Shown here: positions 25,688-36,817 of the stretch, piece after piece
Layout of the letters: each line of letters begins with the position of its first letter
Position numbering within the stretch: position 1 is the stretch's first letter
Assembly: GCA_017744735.1 (NCBI GenBank)
Contig: JAGIAR010000012.1
Location: forward strand, 38,691-102,690
Direction of reading: 5' to 3'
Origin: Novosphingobium sp.
Lineage (GTDB): Bacteria; Pseudomonadota; Alphaproteobacteria; Sphingomonadales; Sphingomonadaceae
DNA: 64,000 bases
The notes under the pieces: model-generated
Told to the model about the DNA's origin: nothing
The model's input: the letters and a program-made list of their open reading frames with translations, nothing else
Database searches by the model: none
Program-made: the position numbers and the translations under genes

Positions 25688-26959
25688 ATGCCCGCCAAGC
25701 TTCCCCTGATCCTCGCCGCGTCCGTGCTCGCCTTTGCCGCTCCGCTCTCCGCCCAGACGCCCGAGGAGGTCGCGGCCGCTGCCCTCAAGAACTCGCCGGT
25801 ATGGGACGGGCACAACGACGTGCCCGAGCAGGTCCGCGCGCGCTATCGCGACCTGCTCAAGGATTTCGATTTCAACGATACAACCCACGCGGCGCCGAGC
25901 GTGTTCAGCAAGGCGGGGATGCACACCGATCTCCCGCGGCTGCGCCAGGGCAAGGTCGGGGCGCAGTTCTGGTCGGTCTATGTCGATGCCGACCAGCCCG
26001 AGCCCGACATCGCGGTGCAGACGCTCGAACAGATCGACCTGGTCAAGCGGCTGGTCGCCAAATATCCGAACGATCTGATGCTTGCGACCAGCTCGGCCGA
26101 TGTCGAGGCGGCGTGGAAGCAGGGCAAGATCGCCTCGCTGATGGGGATGGAAGGCGGCGGCGCGATCGACGGCAGCCTGGGCGTGCTGCGCCAGTTCTAT
26201 GCGCTCGGCGCGCGTTACATGACCCTGACGCATTCGAAGACGCTCGCCTGGGCGGACAGCGCGACCGACGATCCGAAGCACGACGGGCTGACCGATTTCG
26301 GCAAGGACGTGGTGCGCGAGATGCAGCGGATCGGGATGCTGGTCGATCTCGCGCATGTCAGCGAGGGGACGATGAATGACGCGCTCGACGTGGCCAAGGC
26401 GCCGGTGATCTTCAGCCACTCGGGTTCACGGGCGATCGACGGCCACGCGCGTAACGTACCCGACAGCGTACTCACCCGGCTCGCGGCCAACGGCGGGATC
26501 GTGATGGTGGTCGCGCTGCCGGACTACGTTTCGCAGAAGGTCCTGGTGTGGGACTCGCTGCACAACGCCGAGGAAGCGCGGCTCAAGGCGTTATGGCGCG
26601 GGCAGCCCGACGCGGTGAAGCGCGAGCTCGCTGCGTGGGACAAGGCCAATCCGGTGCCGCTTGCGACGGTTTCGGACGTGGCCGACCACATCGACCATAT
26701 CCGGCAGGTCGCCGGCATCGACCATATCGGCCTGGGCGGCGATTACGATGGGATGGAATCAGGCCCGGCGGGGATGGAGGATGTGCGCGGCTATCCGGCG
26801 CTGTTCGCGGAGCTGGCGCGGCGCGGGTACACTCAGGCCGATCTCGAAAAGATCGCCAGCCGCAACATGCTGCGGGTGCTGAAGGCTGCGGAAGCCTACG
26901 CTGCCGCGCATCGTGCCGATCCGCCGATCGAATATCCGGTCAAGGCGGCCGCGCCCTGA
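25688..26959 (+). CDS. membrane dipeptidase, peptidase family M19
   Basis: The protein has 423 residues with a signal peptide (M-P-A-K-L-P-L-I-L-A-A-S-V-L-A-F-A, cleavage near L-S-A-Q). M19 zinc motifs are present: D-G-H-N-D-V-P (first His/Asp), G-M-E-G-G (bridging glutamate), V-D-L-A-H-V-S, and S-H-S-G-S-R-A. The later I-D-H-I-G-L-G-G-D-Y-D-G-M completes the active site. It would hydrolyse dipeptides, including D-containing ones, in the periplasm. The start is fixed by the signal peptide. Confidence 0.95.
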   Translation: MPAKLPLILAASVLAFAAPLSAQTPEEVAAAALKNSPVWDGHNDVPEQVRARYRDLLKDFDFNDTTHAAPSVFSKAGMHTDLPRLRQGKVGAQFWSVYVDADQPEPDIAVQTLEQIDLVKRLVAKYPNDLMLATSSADVEAAWKQGKIASLMGMEGGGAIDGSLGVLRQFYALGARYMTLTHSKTLAWADSATDDPKHDGLTDFGKDVVREMQRIGMLVDLAHVSEGTMNDALDVAKAPVIFSHSGSRAIDGHARNVPDSVLTRLAANGGIVMVVALPDYVSQKVLVWDSLHNAEEARLKALWRGQPDAVKRELAAWDKANPVPLATVSDVADHIDHIRQVAGIDHIGLGGDYDGMESGPAGMEDVRGYPALFAELARRGYTQADLEKIASRNMLRVLKAAEAYAAAHRADPPIEYPVKAAAP

Positions 26960-26966
26960 GGCTTTG

Positions 26967-27116
26967 TCAGAGATGGGCCTGGGCCAGCCAGATCCCGGTA
27001 AAAGCGATCAGGACCAGCGCCAAGCTCACCGCCAGCACATAGCGGGTGACGTGCGGCGTCGAGCCGGCACGAGCCTCGTCCGTGTCGAGGTGAACTTCTT
27101 CGCCATGGCGTTCCAT
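26967..27116 (-). CDS. small single-helix membrane protein (49 aa)
   Basis: This short frame begins with ATG at 27114-27116, preceded by GGAGATTTCT, and ends with TGA at 26967-26969. The protein starts M-E-R-H-G-E-E-V-H-L-D-T-D-E-A-R, then T-P-H-V-T-R-Y-V-L and a single hydrophobic helix A-V-S-L-A-L-V-L-I-A-F-T-G-I-W. I recall near-identical small proteins in other sphingomonads, which supports its reality. Function is unknown. It is convergent with the dipeptidase gene. Confidence 0.75.
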   Translation of the reverse strand: MERHGEEVHLDTDEARAGSTPHVTRYVLAVSLALVLIAFTGIWLAQAHL

Positions 27117-27216
27117 AGAAATCTCCGTGGTCGCCCCCGGAACGGGAGCATCGCGGATTCTACGGACGACTGCAGGTCGGGTTCCCGCCCGCCGCCGGAG
27201 CGAAGCGCGGTTGCGC

Positions 27217-28056
27217 TCAGTCGCGCAGCAGTTCGTTGATCCCGGTTTTCGAGCGGGTCTGGGCGTCCACCGTCTTGACGATCACCGCGCAATAGAGGCT
27301 CGGCCCGGGGGCGCCGTCGGGCAGGGCCTTGCCGGGCATCGCGCCCGGAACCACCACGCTGTAGGGCGGGACGCGGCCGATGTGGACCTCGCCGGTGGCA
27401 CGGTCGACGATCTTGGTCGAGGCGCCGAGATAGACGCCCATCGACAGCACCGCGCCCTGGCCGACCACCACGCCCTCGGCCACCTCGGAACGGGCGCCGA
27501 TGAAGCAGTCGTCCTCGATGATCACCGGCCCGGCCTGCAGCGGCTCGAGCACGCCGCCGATCCCGGCGCCGCCCGAGATATGCACGTTCTTGCCGATCTG
27601 GGCGCAGCTGCCGACCGTCGCCCAGGTGTCGACCATCGTACCCTCGTCGACATAGGCGCCGATGTTGACGAAGCTCGGCATCAGCACCACGCCCTTGCCG
27701 ATGAAGCTGCCGCGACGGGCGACGGCGCCCGGCACCACGCGGAAGCCGGCATCGCGGAAACGGTTCTCGCCCCAGCCCTCGAACTTGCTCGGCACCTTGT
27801 CGAACGCCGGTGCGCCGGCCGCACCGCCATCGACGACGGCGTTGTCGTTGAGGCGGAAGGAGAGGAGGACGGCCTTCTTGAGCCATTGGTTGACCTGCCA
27901 GGCGCCGTCGGCGTCGCGCTCGGCCGCGCGGGCCTTGCCGCTGTCGAGCAGTTCGAGGGCCGCGTCGACGATCTCGCGGACGTCGGCGCTGGCCGGGGTG
28001 ACCGTGTCGCGCGCTTCCCAGGCGGCTTCGATAGCGGTTTCGAGTTCGTTCGACAT
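27217..28056 (-). CDS. dapD: tetrahydrodipicolinate N-succinyltransferase DapD
   Basis: The protein has 279 residues, full length for DapD. It transfers succinyl from CoA to tetrahydrodipicolinate in the diaminopimelate/lysine pathway. An N-terminal helical domain is followed by the left-handed beta-helix of hexapeptide repeats ([20 protein letters not shown]) and the C-terminal [12 protein letters not shown] 28056 is used since an upstream in-frame ATG lacks family similarity. It stands alone between the small membrane gene and the autotransporter. Confidence 0.97.
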   Translation of the reverse strand: MSNELETAIEAAWEARDTVTPASADVREIVDAALELLDSGKARAAERDADGAWQVNQWLKKAVLLSFRLNDNAVVDGGAAGAPAFDKVPSKFEGWGENRFRDAGFRVVPGAVARRGSFIGKGVVLMPSFVNIGAYVDEGTMVDTWATVGSCAQIGKNVHISGGAGIGGVLEPLQAGPVIIEDDCFIGARSEVAEGVVVGQGAVLSMGVYLGASTKIVDRATGEVHIGRVPPYSVVVPGAMPGKALPDGAPGPSLYCAVIVKTVDAQTRSKTGINELLRD

Positions 28057-28214
28057 GGTCAGGCCCAGCTCCAATTATCGCTCATAGGCCGGCCGCTGCG
28101 AGAGGTGGCCGGAGAACGCGAGCGCCTAACCGCTCGCCCGGCAGGGGGCAAGGCGCATTGCGCCATCCACCGAATTGTTTCGCCCTGTGGCGAAGTGTCG
28201 GCAGCGTTTACACG

Positions 28215-28231
28215 ATCTTTACGGTAAAGAT
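28215..28231. promoter_or_regulatory. 17-bp palindrome upstream of the autotransporter protease
   Basis: ATCTTTACGGTAAAGAT has perfect 8-bp arms around one central base. It lies 36 bp upstream of the protease start and just after TTTACA, in an otherwise GC-rich 210-bp intergenic stretch, so it may be an operator at that promoter. Confidence 0.5.
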
Positions 28232-28266
28232 GGGATGAACCGCACGGGAAACATATTGGGGGTTCT

Positions 28267-30795
<2,529 letters not shown>

Positions 30796-30835
30796 TTTCC
30801 CGCATCCTGCGCTAGGGATGGCGCAGGAGATACGG

Positions 30836-31639
30836 ATGGACCTGCAAAAGCTGTTCGGCCTCGACGGCCGCGTCGCGCTCGTTACCGGCGGATCGCGCGG
30901 GATCGGGCTGATGATCGCACGCGGGCTGCTCGCCGCCGGCTGCGCGCGGGTCTATCTTGCCGCGCGCAAGCAGGGTGAACTGGATGAAGCGGTTGCCGCG
31001 CTGGGCGATCGGGCGGTCGGGATTGCGGCGGATGTGTCGACGCTCGCCGGGATCGAGGCGCTGGCGCAGGACATCGCGGCGCACGAGCCGCTGCTCGACA
31101 TACTGGTCAACAACGCCGGCGCCGCATGGGGAGCGCCCTTCGGCAGCTTTCCCGAAAGCGGCTGGGACAAGGTGGTCGATCTCAACCTCAAGGCGCCGTT
31201 CTTCCTGACCCAGGCGCTGCACGGGCTGCTCGCAGCGGCGGCAAGCGCGGAACGCCCGGCCAAGGTGATCAACATCGCCTCGATCGACGGGCGCAAGCTC
31301 AATCCGTGGGAGACCTATTCCTACCAGGCGTCGAAGGCCGGGTTGATCCAGCTCACCAAACGCATGGCGGCGCGGCTGATCGCGGACCGGATCGTGGTCA
31401 GCGCGATCGCGCCGGGCGCCTTCCCGAGCGCGATGAACAAGGCCGCGCGCGACACGGGCGATGCGGTTGCGCAGGCAATCCCGGCAGGGCGGGTCGGCAC
31501 GGCGGAAGACATGGCGGCGGCGGCGATCTATCTCGCGAGCCGGGCGGGCGACTATGTGGTCGGATCGACGCTGACGGTCGATGGCGGGCTGGTCGATGCG
31601 GCGCTGCCGGCCGACCTCGGCAATCCCGACGGAAGTTAG
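30836..31639 (+). CDS. short-chain dehydrogenase/reductase
   Basis: The protein has 267 residues of the classical SDR family. Cofactor motif T-G-G-S-R-G-I-G (TGxxxGIG) near residue 18, N-N-A-G at the fourth strand, catalytic serine in I-A-S-I-D-G-R, and Y-x3-K as Y-Q-A-S-K. ATG 30836 follows AGGAG by 7 nt and is preferred over ATG 30818. The nearest annotated groups are gluconate/3-oxoacyl reductases, but the substrate cannot be fixed. It ends 3 bp from the convergent gmk gene. Confidence 0.93.
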   Translation: MDLQKLFGLDGRVALVTGGSRGIGLMIARGLLAAGCARVYLAARKQGELDEAVAALGDRAVGIAADVSTLAGIEALAQDIAAHEPLLDILVNNAGAAWGAPFGSFPESGWDKVVDLNLKAPFFLTQALHGLLAAAASAERPAKVINIASIDGRKLNPWETYSYQASKAGLIQLTKRMAARLIADRIVVSAIAPGAFPSAMNKAARDTGDAVAQAIPAGRVGTAEDMAAAAIYLASRAGDYVVGSTLTVDGGLVDAALPADLGNPDGS

Positions 31640-31642
31640 GCG

Positions 31643-32284
31643 TCAGCTCTCGCGGGTCAGGTCGCGAACGAAGTCGATCAGCCCGGTCTGGCGGGCACGG
31701 CTGAGGCGCTCGGTCTCGAGGATCCCGCGCACGGTTTCGAAGCAGGCGTCGATGTCGTCGTTGACCACGACATAGTCGTAGCCGTCCCAATGGCTGATCT
31801 CGGCGCGGGCGCGGGCCATGCGCGCGGCGATGACCTCGTCGCTGTCGGTCGCGCGCGAACGCAGGCGCTGTTCGAGCGCTTCGATGCTCGGCGGCAGCAG
31901 GAACACGCGCACGACGTCGGTCTCCATCCGCTGGTAGAGCTGCTGGGTGCCCTGCCAGTCGATGTCGAACAGGAAGTCGTGCCCTTCCTTCAGCCCGGCC
32001 TTGATCTGCGCCTTCGGGGTTCCGTAGAGATTGCCGAAGACCTCGGCCCATTCGAGGAATTCGCCTTCATCGACCCGGCGCTCGAACTCCGCCCGGTCGA
32101 CGAAGATATAATCCTTCCCGTCGATCTCGCCCTTGCGCATCGGCCGGGTGGTGACCGAGACCGACAGGCCGATTTCGGCGTCTGCTTCCAGCAGCATGCG
32201 CGAAACGGTGGTCTTCCCCGCGCCTGAGGGCGAGGACAGGATGAGCATCAATCCGCGCCGCCTGAGGGCGTCCTTGTTGGCCAT
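31643..32284 (-). CDS. gmk: guanylate kinase
   Basis: The protein has 213 residues. It phosphorylates GMP to GDP. P-loop S-S-P-S-G-A-G-K-T-T is followed by S-V-S-V-T-T-R-P-M-R-K-G-E-I-D-G-K-D-Y (GMP binding) and the lid region R-L-R-S-R-A-T-D-S. ATG 32284 begins at M-A-N-K-D; the frame stays open upstream by ten residues. In alphaproteobacteria gmk often follows yicC or rpoZ, but neither is adjacent here; the next gene upstream on this strand is a small hypothetical. Confidence 0.96.
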   Translation of the reverse strand: MANKDALRRRGLMLILSSPSGAGKTTVSRMLLEADAEIGLSVSVTTRPMRKGEIDGKDYIFVDRAEFERRVDEGEFLEWAEVFGNLYGTPKAQIKAGLKEGHDFLFDIDWQGTQQLYQRMETDVVRVFLLPPSIEALEQRLRSRATDSDEVIAARMARARAEISHWDGYDYVVVNDDIDACFETVRGILETERLSRARQTGLIDFVRDLTRES

Positions 32285-32328
32285 GCGCGCTGTTGGCGCA
32301 TCGCGGCCCGGCAATCAAGGGTGGGAGA

Positions 32329-32661
32329 TTATTCGTCCGCCGCTTCCCCGGCGTTCCGGCGATTGCGGCGCCGGTCGAACAGCGCCTTGGCAACGAGGCC
32401 GCCGGCGACCACCAGTGTGCCTGGGACCGAACGTGCGGCGAGCCGGGCCAGGGTGGCGGCGGCGACGCGCTTGGTTAAACTGGCGCGCGGCAGCTTGCCG
32501 CGCTTGCTTCCCTTGAAATCGCCCCCGGCCAGCTTGTGGCTGATCGCCCGGCGCGCGAGCAGCGATCCTTCGCGCAGCGCCACGTCCACCACCAGCGCGG
32601 TCGTGGCGCGGTGCTCCGCATCCAGCGCCTCTTCGGTTTCGGGCGATTTGCCTTTTGCCAT
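32329..32661 (-). CDS. small basic hypothetical protein
   Basis: The protein has 110 residues. The N-terminus is charged and the C-terminal half has a moderately hydrophobic segment (V-P-G-T-L-V-V-A-G-G-L-V-A-K-A-L-F) followed by R-R-R-N-R-R-N, so it could be membrane attached. It lies between gmk and sspB on the same strand. I recognise similar unnamed proteins at this position in sphingomonads but no domain. Confidence 0.65.
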   Translation of the reverse strand: MAKGKSPETEEALDAEHRATTALVVDVALREGSLLARRAISHKLAGGDFKGSKRGKLPRASLTKRVAAATLARLAARSVPGTLVVAGGLVAKALFDRRRNRRNAGEAADE

Positions 32662-32680
32662 CGCCTGCTTTCGGCTGGAG

Positions 32681-33190
32681 TTACTTCTTGCGGCCGAAAT
32701 CGACCGTCACGACGTTCGAGCCGTCCTCGCTCTCGGGCTTGGCCGCTCCGCCTTCCAACGCGTCGTCGGGCGAATCGTTCTCGGCATCCTCGTGCGGCTC
32801 GGGTTCCAGGTCGGACACTGCGGCCTGGAACTGGAGCCCGAAATCGACCGCCGGATCGACGAAGGCGGTGATCGCGGCGAAGGGGATCGAGAGCTTGGCG
32901 GGCACCTGGTTGAAGCTCAGGCCCACCGAGAAGCCGTGATCGTCCACCTTGAGATCCCAGAACTTGTTCTGCAGCACGATCGTCATCTCGTCGGGGAAGC
33001 GTTCGCGCAGGTGGGCCGGGATCGAGACGTCGGGAGCGCCGGTCTTGAAGGTGATGTAGAAGTGATGCGCGCCCGGCAGTTCCCCGCCGGTGTGCTGGAT
33101 CTGGCCGAGCACCCGGCCGACCACCGCGCGCAGGGCTTCCTGCACGATCTCGTCGTAAGGGATCAGGCTGTCGGGTGCATCGTCGCTCAT
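32681..33190 (-). CDS. sspB: SspB-type ClpXP adaptor (alphaproteobacterial)
   Basis: The protein has 169 residues. The substrate-binding domain (about 1-125) shows H-H-F-Y-I-T-F-K-T-G-A-P-D-V, P-D-E-M-T-I-V-L-Q-N-K-F-W-D-L and F-V-D-P-A-V-D-F-G-L-Q-F. An acidic flexible linker leads to a C-terminal V-V-T-V-D-F-G-R-K-K tail, the ClpX-binding module of alphaproteobacterial SspB. It delivers ssrA-tagged and other substrates to ClpXP. ATG 33190 is chosen at M-S-D-D-A. It is divergent from hisB. Confidence 0.9.
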   Translation of the reverse strand: MSDDAPDSLIPYDEIVQEALRAVVGRVLGQIQHTGGELPGAHHFYITFKTGAPDVSIPAHLRERFPDEMTIVLQNKFWDLKVDDHGFSVGLSFNQVPAKLSIPFAAITAFVDPAVDFGLQFQAAVSDLEPEPHEDAENDSPDDALEGGAAKPESEDGSNVVTVDFGRKK

Positions 33191-33283
33191 GCGCGAACAA
33201 GTGGCGAGGGCGAGCGGTCCGGTCAAGACACTTCGCGCCTCCCAAATCATTGATTCCCGCGTTCACGCGCCTATAGGCGGGCC

Positions 33284-33877
33284 ATGCGCACAGGCCGGAT
33301 CGAACGCAACACCAAGGAAACCGAAATCCTCGTCGAGGTAAATCTCGACGGGACCGGGGCTTACGACGTTTCCACCGGGATCGGCTTTCTCGATCACATG
33401 ATCGAGCAGTTCAGCCGCCATTCGCTGATCGACGTCACGCTGAAGGTGAAGGGCGACCTGCATGTCGACCAGCACCACACCACCGAGGACAGCGCGCTCG
33501 CGCTGGGCCAGGCGATCGCCGATGCGCTCGGCGACAAGGGCGGGATCGGGCGCTACGGCAGCGCCTATTCGCCGATGGACGAGACGCTGGTGCGGGTTGC
33601 GCTCGACGTGTCCGGGCGGCCCTATTTCGTGTGGAAGCTGGCCTTCACGCAGGAAAAGCTGGGCGAGCTCGATACCGAGCTGGTCGAGCACTGGTTCCAT
33701 TCGATCGGCCAGACGCTCGGCATCACGCTGCACATCGAGCTGCTCTACGGGCAGAACAACCACCACATCTGCGAAGCCGCGTTCAAGGGCTTCGCCCGCG
33801 CGATGCGCGCGGCGGTGGAGATCGATCCGCGCAAGGGCGGGGCGATCCCTTCCACCAAGGGCCAGTTGGGCGGATAG
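33284..33877 (+). CDS. hisB: imidazoleglycerol-phosphate dehydratase HisB
   Basis: The protein has 197 residues, the monofunctional HisB length. It removes water from imidazole-glycerol phosphate in histidine synthesis. Metal motifs are D-H-M (G-I-G-F-L-D-H-M), D-Q-H-H-T-T-E-D, and [12 protein letters not shown] near the C-terminus. It is the first gene of the his cluster hisB-hisH-hisA-hisF-hisE, and hisH follows after a 1-bp gap. Confidence 0.97.
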   Translation: MRTGRIERNTKETEILVEVNLDGTGAYDVSTGIGFLDHMIEQFSRHSLIDVTLKVKGDLHVDQHHTTEDSALALGQAIADALGDKGGIGRYGSAYSPMDETLVRVALDVSGRPYFVWKLAFTQEKLGELDTELVEHWFHSIGQTLGITLHIELLYGQNNHHICEAAFKGFARAMRAAVEIDPRKGGAIPSTKGQLGG

Positions 33878-33878
33878 C

Positions 33879-34523
33879 ATGGCAGAGGCATTGGCGCTGA
33901 TCGACTACGGTGCCGGCAACCTCCATTCGGTCAGGAACGCGCTGCTCGCGGCGGGCGCGGGCCATGTCGTGGTCACCGCGGACCCCGATCTGGTGCGCGG
34001 CGCGCACCGGATCGTGCTGCCCGGCGTCGGCAATTTCCGCGCCTGCTACGAGGCCCTGACCGCGATCGACGGCCTGGTCGAGGCGCTGGAGGAACGGGTG
34101 CTCTCGGATGGGGTGCCGTTTCTCGGCATCTGCGTCGGCATGCAGCTGCTCGCGACCCGCGGCCATGAGCACGGCGAGTGCGACGGGCTCGGCTGGATCC
34201 CCGGCGAAGTCCGGCTGATCGAGCGCACCGATCCGGCGATCAAGGTGCCGCACATGGGCTGGAACGATGTCCAGCCGATGAAGCACCACGGCACCATCTT
34301 CACCAACGGCGCGGAACTGATCGAGGGCGGGGAGGCCTATTTCCTCCATTCGTATCATTTCGCGCCCGACGACGGGCACCATGTCGCGGCGATGACCGAC
34401 CATGGCGGCGGGCTGGTCGCGGCGGTTGCGCGCGACAATCTGCTGGGCGTGCAGTTCCACCCCGAGAAGAGCCAGGCCTACGGGCTGGAACTGCTCGGAC
34501 GTTTCCTGGAGTGGAAGCCGTGA
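33879..34523 (+). CDS. hisH: imidazole glycerol phosphate synthase glutaminase subunit HisH
   Basis: The protein has 214 residues. It hydrolyses glutamine and passes ammonia to HisF. Class-I amidotransferase triad is seen as G-I-C-V-G-M-Q-L (nucleophile cysteine) and F-H-P-E-K-S (His/Glu); the oxyanion strand P-G-V-G-N-F-R-A-C is present. The stop overlaps the GTG start of hisA. The gene order puts hisA between hisH and its partner hisF. Confidence 0.97.
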   Translation: MAEALALIDYGAGNLHSVRNALLAAGAGHVVVTADPDLVRGAHRIVLPGVGNFRACYEALTAIDGLVEALEERVLSDGVPFLGICVGMQLLATRGHEHGECDGLGWIPGEVRLIERTDPAIKVPHMGWNDVQPMKHHGTIFTNGAELIEGGEAYFLHSYHFAPDDGHHVAAMTDHGGGLVAAVARDNLLGVQFHPEKSQAYGLELLGRFLEWKP

Positions 34524-35248
34524 TCGTATTTCCTGCCATCGACCTCAAGGGCGGCCAGGTCGTCCGCCTCGCCGAAGGCGATATGTCGCGTGCGACCGTC
34601 TATGGCGACGATCCGGCGGCGCAGGCGCTGCTGTTCGCCGAGGCCGGAGCGGAGCATCTCCACGTGGTCGACCTCGACGGCTCCTTCGCCGGCCGGGCGG
34701 AGAACCGCGAGGCGGTCGAGGCGATCGTCGAGGCCTTTCCCGGCTACGTCCAGCTCGGCGGCGGCATCCGCAACCGCGCAGCGGTGGAGGGCTGGTTCGA
34801 CCTCGGCGTCGCGCGGGTGGTGATGGGCACCGCCGCGCTCAAGGACCCCGAGTTCGTCAAGGACATGGCGCGCGAATTCCCGGGCGGGATCGTGGTCGCG
34901 GTCGACGCGCGCGACGGCATGGTCGCGACCGAGGGCTGGGCCGAAGTCTCCGACGTCTCGATCGTCGACATGGCGCGCCGGTTCGAGGATGCGGGCGTCG
35001 CCAGCCTGCTGTTCACCGATATCGGGCGCGACGGCATGTTAAAGGGCTGCAATATCGAAGCGACGGTCGAGCTTGCGCGGCGCACCGATTTGCCGGTGAT
35101 CGCCTCGGGCGGGGTCAAGGGTCTCGACGACATCCGCCTGCTCGCGATCCATGCCAACGACGGGATCGAGGGCGTGATTACGGGCCGTGCGCTGTACGAC
35201 GGGCGGCTGGATTTGGCGGCGGCGTTGCAGATGGCGGCGCGGGCGTGA
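34520..35248 (+). CDS. hisA: phosphoribosylformimino-AICAR-phosphate isomerase HisA
   Basis: The protein has 242 residues, a TIM barrel with two phosphate-binding halves (L-G-G-G-I-R-N and I-A-S-G-G-V-K-G) and the catalytic aspartates in F-P-A-I-D-L-K-G-G and L-F-T-D-I-G-R-D-G. It isomerises ProFAR to PRFAR. The start is GTG at 34520, inside a GTGA overlap with hisH. After the stop a palindromic repeat separates it from hisF. Confidence 0.96.
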   Translation: MIVFPAIDLKGGQVVRLAEGDMSRATVYGDDPAAQALLFAEAGAEHLHVVDLDGSFAGRAENREAVEAIVEAFPGYVQLGGGIRNRAAVEGWFDLGVARVVMGTAALKDPEFVKDMAREFPGGIVVAVDARDGMVATEGWAEVSDVSIVDMARRFEDAGVASLLFTDIGRDGMLKGCNIEATVELARRTDLPVIASGGVKGLDDIRLLAIHANDGIEGVITGRALYDGRLDLAAALQMAARA

Positions 35249-35251
35249 TTG

Positions 35252-35370
35252 CCCCCTCTCCAACTGCGGCTAGGCCCCTGCGGAGCCAAGCCTTCGTATC
35301 CTCTCCCCCCGAGGGGGAGAGGATAGCGCAGCTTGCCGCGGGAGCGGCTAGCGGAGCTTGGAGAGGGGGC
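35252..35370. repeat. palindromic repeat inside the his cluster
   Basis: The central hairpin TATCCTCTCCCC/GGGGGAGAGGATA (about 35299-35328) is flanked by inverted outer arms CCCCCTCTCCAACT and AGCTTGGAGAGGGGG. It fills the hisA-hisF gap almost completely. Its right end GGAGAGGGGG sits 6-15 bp before the hisF ATG and therefore supplies that gene's apparent Shine-Dalgarno. It is the same family as 21719-21842, inverted. Confidence 0.78.
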
Positions 35371-35375
35371 CTGTC

Positions 35376-36134
35376 ATGACCGTCCGCATCCGCGTCATCC
35401 CCTGTCTCGACGTCCGCGACGGCCGCGTGGTCAAGGGCGTCAACTTCGTCGACCTGGTCGACGCCGGCGATCCGGTCGAGCAGGCGCGCGCCTATGACGC
35501 GGCCGGGGCGGACGAACTCTGCTTCCTCGACATTTCCGCCAGCCACGAGGGCCGCGGCACCTTGCTCGACGTGGTGCGGCGCACCGCCGAGGTGTGCTTC
35601 ATGCCGCTCACCGTCGGCGGCGGGGTGCGGTCGGTCGAGGATGCGCGGGCGCTATTGCTGGCGGGGGCGGACAAGGTCGCGGTCAATTCCGCCGCGGTCT
35701 CGCGCCCCGAAGTGGTCAGCGACATCGCCGAGAAGATGGGCAGCCAGTGCATCGTCGCCTCGGTCGATGCGAGATGGAGCCACGACCACTGGGAGATCTT
35801 CACCCACGGCGGCCGCAAGGCGACCGGGATCGACGCGATCGAGCACGCGGTGAAGCTCGCCGGGCTGGGCGCAGGCGAATTGCTGGTGACCTCGATGGAC
35901 GGCGACGGGACCAAGCGCGGCTACGATCTCAAGCTCACCCGCACGATCGCCGACGCGGTCTCGGTCCCGGTGATCGCCTCGGGCGGGGTCGGCACGCTCG
36001 ATCATCTGGTCGAGGGCGTGACGCAAGGCCATGCGAGCGCGGTGCTGGCGGCCTCGATCTTCCACTTCGGCACCTATTCGATCGCCGAGGCGCATGCGGC
36101 GCTGCGAGCCGCGGGGCTGCCCGCGCGCAGCTGA
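35376..36134 (+). CDS. hisF: imidazole glycerol phosphate synthase cyclase subunit HisF
   Basis: The protein has 252 residues. It joins PRFAR and HisH-derived ammonia to give imidazole-glycerol phosphate and AICAR. TIM-barrel markers: [15 protein letters not shown] (catalytic aspartate), [17 protein letters not shown] (second aspartate) and [11 protein letters not shown] 35376 follows the purine-rich end of the repeat. Downstream lies a small exported protein before hisE. Confidence 0.97.
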   Translation: MTVRIRVIPCLDVRDGRVVKGVNFVDLVDAGDPVEQARAYDAAGADELCFLDISASHEGRGTLLDVVRRTAEVCFMPLTVGGGVRSVEDARALLLAGADKVAVNSAAVSRPEVVSDIAEKMGSQCIVASVDARWSHDHWEIFTHGGRKATGIDAIEHAVKLAGLGAGELLVTSMDGDGTKRGYDLKLTRTIADAVSVPVIASGGVGTLDHLVEGVTQGHASAVLAASIFHFGTYSIAEAHAALRAAGLPARS

Positions 36135-36246
36135 ACTGTCGATCAGGCTTACAAACGGACTGCGGGCCCGCTCGCGGTTAACCATCGTGAGTGCCGGCTT
36201 ACGCAGGGGAATGGCCGCTGGCACGGCGCTTGCGTTAACGGATTCG

Positions 36247-36438
36247 ATGTCCCGCGCCCTGCTCTTCCTCGCCTGCCTGCTTTCGGCCAGCCCTGCGCTT
36301 GCCGGCCAGGAGACCCAGGTGCCCGAAGGCTCGGCGCTGACGCTGTTCGCGCTCGGGGCGATCGGGGTGATCGTCGGCCGCAAGGGCGCGATGCGCCCGA
36401 AGGATCGCCCCAAGGACCAGACCCGCAAGGAACCCTGA
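36247..36438 (+). CDS. small exported protein with PEP-CTERM-like tail (63 aa)
   Basis: The protein has 63 residues. A signal peptide ([19 protein letters not shown]) is followed after only five residues by [20 protein letters not shown] and then R-K-G-A-M-R-P-K. This is the layout of a PEP-CTERM sorting signal (V-P-E-P, helix, basic cluster), except that the second proline is glycine. The mature part is nearly absent. It sits between hisF and hisE, where no his function is expected. The start at 36247 is fixed by the signal peptide. Confidence 0.65.
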   Translation: MSRALLFLACLLSASPALAGQETQVPEGSALTLFALGAIGVIVGRKGAMRPKDRPKDQTRKEP

Positions 36439-36490
36439 CCGCCGCCTGGCCGGCGTCCGAGCGCCCTTGACCGGGCCTGCCCGAATATCC

Positions 36491-36817
36491 ATGACCGCGC
36501 GCATGGACACATTGGCCCGCCTCGAACAGACCATCGCCCAGCGCCTCGGCGCCTCGCCCGACACCTCTTATGTCGCGCAGCTCCACGCGCGCGGGCTTAC
36601 GGTGATCGCGCGCAAGCTGGGCGAGGAGGCGGTCGAGACCGTGGTCGCCGCGCTGGCCGGGAGCGACGAGGACGTCGTCGGCGAATCCGCCGACGTGCTG
36701 TTCCACCTGCTGGTGCTGCTGGGCGAGAAGGGCATCGCGTTCGACCGTGTGCTCGCCGAGCTCGAGCGCCGCGAAGGCACCTCGGGGATCGACGAGAAAG
36801 CGGCGCGGGGCAAATAA
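36491..36817 (+). CDS. hisE: phosphoribosyl-ATP pyrophosphatase HisE
   Basis: The protein has 108 residues. It hydrolyses phosphoribosyl-ATP in the second step of histidine synthesis. The MazG-like helical fold is visible: [23 protein letters not shown] and [13 protein letters not shown]. The start could be ATG 36491 or ATG 36503 (M-D-T-L-A-R-L-E-Q); neither has a strong Shine-Dalgarno. The stop overlaps the HIT gene start (TAATG). Confidence 0.94.
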   Translation: MTARMDTLARLEQTIAQRLGASPDTSYVAQLHARGLTVIARKLGEEAVETVVAALAGSDEDVVGESADVLFHLLVLLGEKGIAFDRVLAELERREGTSGIDEKAARGK

